Shown here: positions 58,293-64,000 of the stretch, in pieces
Position numbering within the stretch: position 1 is the first letter of the stretch
How the letters are laid out: each line of letters opens with the position of its first letter
Assembly: GCA_030737835.1 (NCBI GenBank)
Contig: CM060849.1
Span: 21,374,074-21,438,073, forward strand
Length of the DNA: 64,000 nt
DNA from: Acorus gramineus
Taxonomy: Eukaryota > Streptophyta > Magnoliopsida > Acorales > Acoraceae
Direction: 5' to 3'
Position numbers and translations under genes: made by a program
Notes under the pieces: model-generated
Database searches by the model: none
What the model was told of the DNA's origin: nothing
The model's input: only the letters and a program-made list of their open reading frames with translations

Positions 58293-61200
58293 TCAATCTT
58301 GTGTCCTCAACAGGCTCGAGGGAACCTGTAACACAGTAGATTTAAGTCCCATATAGTGTGGTTTCATGCAAGCATTGAAAACCCGTAAGGATGAGTTAGT
58401 TTTGGATGCATGCATGCCACATGGATAAATGTACATGTGTGGCATAGTGAATTCATAGAGATGAGAAACCGTTTTGCATGATTTCCTAAGTGGCGAGAGT
58501 AGTGATTCATTATCTTTTATAAATTCTTGATGCAACATAAGACACGGCCCTTGTCTCCTTGAATAATAAAATTTAGCTCTGGTACAGCATATGACATTAA
58601 TAATAATAACATAAATCAGTGAGGAAGGGTATAATAGTTTACCTTGACATGATGAGGCATGATCTTGATATCATAGGGCACATGGAACCATGCCTCGGCA
58701 GGGTAATGTAAAAAGTTCTCTGCCTTGCTTGTATATACATCGGCATACTGGTGAATGTTGTATGCAAAAGCAGACTCCTGACCAGTGTCCGTGAGGAAGG
58801 TAGCACCGAAAGAACTATTGAACATGCTTCTCATTATGGAGCGAGCCCTTTGTCTTTCCCCATTTAGCTCATTTAGAAGGGAATAGTAATCTTCTCCACA
58901 CTGACTGTTGGCCACAGTTGCATGGAATTTTCCAAGGAGTTCTTGTAAAATGTGAAGTTTAGCCTGCATCCATGAGAAGAATTTAAAATGGTCAGGGTTC
59001 AAAAATTGGTAAAGATGAGAACCAAACCAATAGTCACTGCTGGAAATTCTAAACTTCCATCACACAGGCATAGATTCTGATATTCAAGTCAAACCAAATT
59101 CATCACATGTTTGATAATAGTGAAATCAAGTAGCCCATTAAACCTAAAGTCCCTGACATCCATGCATGCCAAGCTTCAGAGTTCGGATTGAATTACTGAG
59201 CCTTATGTAATTAAACAAACAGGAACTAACCTGAATATGATATGATCATATCCATCAGAAGTGATAGATCTCCAGAGTATAGCATTTACAAAAGTTGTAG
59301 AACAGAGTACTTCAGAAATATTTTTACGACGGATTTTCAAATGCATTGACATTTACACTTGAACATCCATGCCTGTGTGTGTGCACACGAGCAGTAAGTG
59401 AAATTTATAGCTTCAAAACATTGTGCATCCTACTCCAATGTGCATGTATGTAATCAGATAACAGAATTCTGATGTAGTCCTTAGTAAATTTAAACAGAGA
59501 GAAAACAGTTAATAGAAGACTTAACAATACAGTACACGAACCTGCTGAAACCGGTAGCTCTCTTCATTCTGAATCTGTATTTCGTTCTGCATGTTAACAG
59601 AACAATATAAGAACTCAAGAGTATGAAGCTCAATATGTCTAAGCTTCAACTGCATGTTTTTAATAGAACAAGTAACTAGGTCTCCAGAGGATTTCACATC
59701 TGATCAAACCATGATGGCATGATTGCTATAACAATTCAGCTGCTTGGAATTCTTATTATTTGGAATCAAATTTTTTTTCTGTAACGTATATAGCATTACA
59801 TGTGGAAATCAGAGAACTATCATAAATCAATTCAAATTTACAGGTAAAAGTCATCCATTGCCTGGCACTTTTTTCTTAAGGCTACATTATTACAATATTA
59901 CTCGAAATCTTCCAAGCTTTACGGAACGCATTTCTAAAACTCCTCTGCTTTTATTCCGAACAGAATATAAGATAGCATAATCAAGTGTAGCACAATTCCA
60001 TGCCTAGCAATAGAAAAGGAGAAATAGGCTATAGCTCCACATAATGAAATTGAAACTAATCAATGAATGCTGCATTACAGTATACTCATCAAGGAATTAC
60101 TCATACTCTATTTGATGCCTGTTGCATAAATTGCAGATCTCCAGGAGAACCAACTGTGGATTTGAAAAATCTCTGATGTTGCTCACTTGCTTTGAATAAA
60201 TTACAACACGAGATTTCCACACATTGATATTAAGTCAATGTGAAGCCCCATATAAAACTGGGAGATGCTTTATTTAGTAGCAACTAGCAATTCATTTTGG
60301 ATCATTTTTTTAGGAGGAAAAGGCTGTAAAATTGCAATCTATTTTTCATGGTCTAAAATCGTATGGTTTTCATAATCAAGGGATTACGTTGAAACACCCC
60401 CCCCCCCCCCCCCCGCCAACCCAAATCATGTCCACAACATATGCTGGTTTTTCCCATATTTTAATAAAACAATTGAAAGCAACAATTATTGCAGAAGGCC
60501 GATACATGTTGATTCCATCACTTTAGCAAATGATACCCATTGATCAATGTGTCGGCTAGCCGAGTGCTTCCACCTCCCTCCTTCCTCATAGGATCCGATC
60601 CCTAACCAATTACTTCCAACAGGGTTACAGGTGAAAGTGGATCATAAGTTTAATCAATTCATACATATTCAGGATATTTAACCATTCACATAAGGACTTA
60701 AGCTTGAAGATCAACCAAAATGTGAAATAGGATCAAGACTCAGTCCACACAGCTCAGAAGCAAGTTCTAAAAGAGTAGAGAAAGAAAGAAAAGAAAAGAA
60801 AGAAAAGTTCTACCAATTCTTTCATCCCTGTCACCAAACTATGACTACATAAAGCACACGAATACAAACTTTAAGTTAATTTATAGATTATGTAAGGATG
60901 TAAAAGTGATACAAACTAATTACAGTTTTGACCAGAGACAACTTAAATTTAGTTGAATTGCATAAAAATATATTAACAGCTTGCCCATCGATGAATACAG
61001 TTAATTATTTATGGTATTTTACAAAAACGTCAATTTATTAAAAGCATGATAACGGACTAGATTTCTTACTTCGAGTTCATGGATAATAGCAGCGGTTCGC
61101 CATCCAGCTTTTGAGGGACCTCGTAAGTCACTAAACAAATGATCACCAAAATATATCACCTGAATGGAAGACGTGAAATTCAGCTTAACTGTTAAGAAAA

Positions 61201-63505
61201 TATCAAGAGAAATAACCATAATTGATGTTGACAGATTTACAAAAGACCTGTCAAACTAGATGCATCTGCTTCGCAAAAAGTTAGATCTACTTGACCTATT
61301 GGGAGTCAAAATTGATATGCAAGATAAATATGCAAGATAAGTGTCGAAGGAACCACCTATTAGCATGGATGATTCGAAGCATTGTATTTAAAGATTCCAG
61401 ACCTTTTCTACATAGACTAATAAGAAAAACTGTAATTGGCAGATTGACAATTTTCATTTACAATTACAGAAATTCTACGCAATCCCCTGTTTTTTTACAA
61501 TCAACAATCATTCATTCACATAACTGTTAGAATGTACCCTCCAACAATTGATATAATTATTGAATATGTTATATAGCAAGCATAACATCGTTCCAACACA
61601 TCTTTCAATGGAAGAACTATAACATTTATCGAAGAGAATATTACTTAAATTCAAGTGAACTGTAGCCATTATTTGTGGGTATACATATCAATTAAGATAC
61701 AACTAATGAAAAGGCGTGACAACTAGAATCAACAAAGTAGATAATGTGAAAGATAAGCATAAAAACAAAGTTATTCCATTTGTCCAAATTATTATATATG
61801 AGGAAGCTTATAGCCAACAAACTACCTCAGGACCATTCCACTTTGTTATTTGTAGAAAAGATTTCAAGCAACCGTGGTAGTAAATTTGGTTGGGGAGAAA
61901 AGCATCCACAGCTGTAAATGCTAGGGTGTCCTTTTCGGCATCATAACAGCTACAAAACAGTAAAAGGTACAAAGTTCAGCATGGGCATGTACTTAAAAAT
62001 TTATAACATTCCTATCTGAAAGTAGAAAAAGATTAGAACCGGAATGGGTGCTCCAAAGTGTAGAAGCTGGGCTTATTGGCTTGAGCAATCACAACATCAA
62101 AAAGTTCCCGCCAGGAGTCCCTATTGCCACAGCAGTCCTATCAAGTGCATTAATGCCAACAACAGTGTTAAAAAGAAGAATTTCAGTATAATAAGCAATG
62201 GTCAAAGAAAATGCAAGATAATTTAGAAATTAATTAGTTAAAGGCAAGATGATAAACATCAAATAAAACAAAAAAAAATTGAGATCTGTCATATTTCTCA
62301 TGATATTATCAAGAAAAATGCTACAAAAAACAATGAAATACAATGGATGAATTTGGAAAAAGAAAACCCAAGGTTTGCGAGAAAAACATTTTACAATCAA
62401 ACATGTCTTGATAGCAGGTAAGAATGTGCAAAATCTATTGGACATGATTTATTAATATAAAAAAAATACAACATTTAAAGGCAATCAAGGAAGAAAACTT
62501 TAAACATGAACAGATAGAATACAAAAGGACAAAAGATATATTTTTTTTTAACTACATATTATGCAAGAACTTCAAGTCCACATCATTAAAAATGTAGCAT
62601 TAGCAACTAATAAAGTATGGAAATCACCTCTAACATATAGTGCATCCCTCCGTCCACGAAATAATATTGTGAATTGGTTAGCAAGAAAAGTTTCTTTCCA
62701 TTCTCCCTTAGCCTTCGTAAAAAGTGTAGTACTTCTCCCTGGAGCATACACCCATGAAAATTAATTCATACAGCAGAAAGAAGAAAAAAAAATGTTACGC
62801 AGGCTCTAGAACGCGGAAATGATTGCAGAACTCAATGAATAACTCTTTATATCACTATCAGTATCTAGAAGTTGAGCTTTTTGTACATGACTGGTGGACC
62901 TTTGAAAATTTCCAGAATAAAAGATGACTCAAATACACCCCTGCCCCCACCCCCCAAAAAAAAAAAAAACACACACACACACACTAAATAAAGGAATAAA
63001 TTTGGAAGTATGTAGCGCTGTTTTCTATGTGCGCTCTTCACTATTAAAATATTATATATGCTAAGGATGCAGGGAAATAATACAGCTTACTTTTTTCACA
63101 AAATACTTTTGTGGCTCTGAGAGAATTCTCCTATGGACCACCCCACAGGAGTGAATGTGATGAATGGCATGCTTAACATCTTGGAAAATGTAGCAAGCAT
63201 CAAATTCCAACTTGGCATCAACAAAATGTTGAACAATATCTGCAATTAGACATGCCTGCAGAAAAATAAAGCACCTGAGTGGAAGGACAAGATCAGACAA
63301 CTTACATTAATCAATATCATGTGCTCAGACCAATAAGACATCAATTATATTTTTTCTCAAAACAAACATGTGCAGAACGTATGAATTTGACAACCATCAC
63401 TACCTCACTGAAGCAAAATATATCCATGAGACCAACGAGTCCGCGTGCTTGATCTCTGCCAATATGTCGAGTTCCATACATTTCTCGTATCTCCTGCCTG
63501 CTAAG
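58293..63505 (-). CDS. HAD-superfamily 5'-nucleotidase domain protein (5' end beyond window)
   Basis: Nine exons are readable on the minus strand: 63404-63505, 63091-63255, 62628-62738, 62040-62137, 61826-61949, 61070-61159, 59542-59586, 58643-58963 and 58293-58325. They total 1089 nt and 362 C-terminal residues, phases consistent. Landmarks in order are YGTRHIGRDQARGLVGLMDI, CLIADIVQHFVDAKLEFDA, the HAD motif II region KKLFLLTNS, DSWRELFDVVIAQANKPSFY, YYHGCLKSFL, the HAD acidic motif VIYFGDHLFSDLRGPSKAGW, SFGATFLTDTGQESAF, and YADVYTSKAENFL with an end VPSSLLRTQD. This is the NT5C2/NT5DC-like family (IMP/GMP-type 5'-nucleotidases in animals; plant substrates are not settled). HAD motif I (DxDxT) should lie in upstream exons off the right edge. 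Confidence 0.94.
60397..60414. repeat. homopolymer of 18 C
   Basis: Eighteen consecutive C residues lie in the 61070-59586 intron of the nucleotidase gene. Such runs are unstable and prone to sequencing error. Confidence 0.95.
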
Positions 63506-64000
63506 CTGTTTGTTATGCAAAAAATGGTATAGTTAAACAGTAAATTTGTTTTTCAAAAAATGCAGATATGCACATCTATTTCAGGTGGGTAATGCAAAAT
63601 CAAAAGAAATGTAAAAGTAAACAAAATGAACGCCATTAAGCTAGAAAACTATCAAGGCTAAATGCATGTGATTCCATGATGCCTAAAGTAATGTGACAGC
63701 TTCTGTATATTAGGAAAAAGGCAATAAAATCATTATCTACAACTTGGTCAATTTCATGTGATCAATGCAGCGTGATATAGACAAACATAAAAATGTCATG
63801 TAAAGAAAAAGGCAGCATAAAAAAATTCAAAGTTTAGGACCAATGAATTTGGATGTATAGTCACTCCCACTCAAAAATCGCACTCCTCATCCGTGCTCTC
63901 CTGTTGATCATAAAAGATAATGCAAAATGGCGGCAACATTCTATTTTATGAAAAATTATTGTATTTCAATAAGAACTGCCCACCAGCAACATCTCAGACA
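63506..64000 (-). other. intron of the 5'-nucleotidase-domain gene
   Basis: No exon fitting the residues expected before LSRQEIREMYG was found here. The stretch is AT-rich and reads as intron up to the window edge. Confidence 0.55.

Noticed and set aside
62114..62137. An internal acceptor (CAATAG) giving a shorter exon 62040-62120
   Set aside because: It would leave the upstream junction out of phase. The acceptor at 62138-62140 restores phase 0 and joins MLE to DCCGNRDSWREL.
1..64000. CRISPR arrays, operons, tRNA or rRNA genes
   Set aside because: None was seen. Repeats are minisatellites, microsatellites and transposon ends, and the genes are spliced and monocistronic. No complete tRNA cloverleaf was recognised apart from the tRNA-derived SINE head.

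Overview
This is a nuclear window from a flowering plant. Genes have spliced exons with GT..AG borders, intergenic DNA is AT-rich, and transposons, MITEs, a SINE and simple repeats are abundant. The intronless, very GC-rich GAE gene and the GC-rich first exon of the DA2/GW2-like gene hint at a monocot or early-diverging angiosperm, but no species can be named from the sequence.

Layout. 1-4530: the 5' part of a hAT transposon (intact transposase frame, minus strand) abuts a decayed LINE. 6043-10199 (-): cytochrome c oxidase subunit 6b, four exons, with a 3.2-kb intron. 12644-13189 (-): secreted Gly/Ser-rich protein. 14621-18005 (-): DA2/GW2-like RING E3 ligase, eight exons. 22580-23761 (-): FLX-like coiled-coil protein, with a probable leader exon and TATA box near 27.2-27.48 kb. 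27.5-32 kb: repeat-rich, with a tandem duplication, a Tourist/PIF-type element carrying a GC-rich insert, and a complete gag-pol-free LTR element with a perfect 5-bp target duplication. 32607-33122 and 34569-34952 (+): two further members of the Gly/Ser-rich family. 39511-40836 (+): UDP-glucuronate 4-epimerase (GAE). 45014-48021 (+): coatomer subunit zeta, six exons. 50393-55223 (+): AFG1-like mitochondrial ATPase, fourteen exons. 56219-57530: a TIR element holding a ~93-bp minisatellite split by another MITE. 58293-63505 (-): the 3' nine exons of a HAD-type 5'-nucleotidase-domain gene that continues off the right edge.

The genes are ordinary single-copy housekeeping or developmental genes and do not form a pathway. 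COX6B and AFG1 are both mitochondrial: AFG1/LACE1 proteins handle respiratory-complex subunits in yeast and mammals. GAE makes the UDP-galacturonate used for pectin. The only local gene family is the three Gly/Ser-rich secreted proteins, which share a signal peptide followed by R-x-x-R-[K/E]-D-L-G and a Gly-x repeat.

I see no novel multigene system. The most informative non-gene structures are the nested and complete transposable elements whose termini and target duplications can be read directly, and the fast-changing repeats in the Gly/Ser-rich genes. Exon borders below were read by hand from splice sites and reading phase. All coding totals are multiples of three, but transcript data have not been seen.
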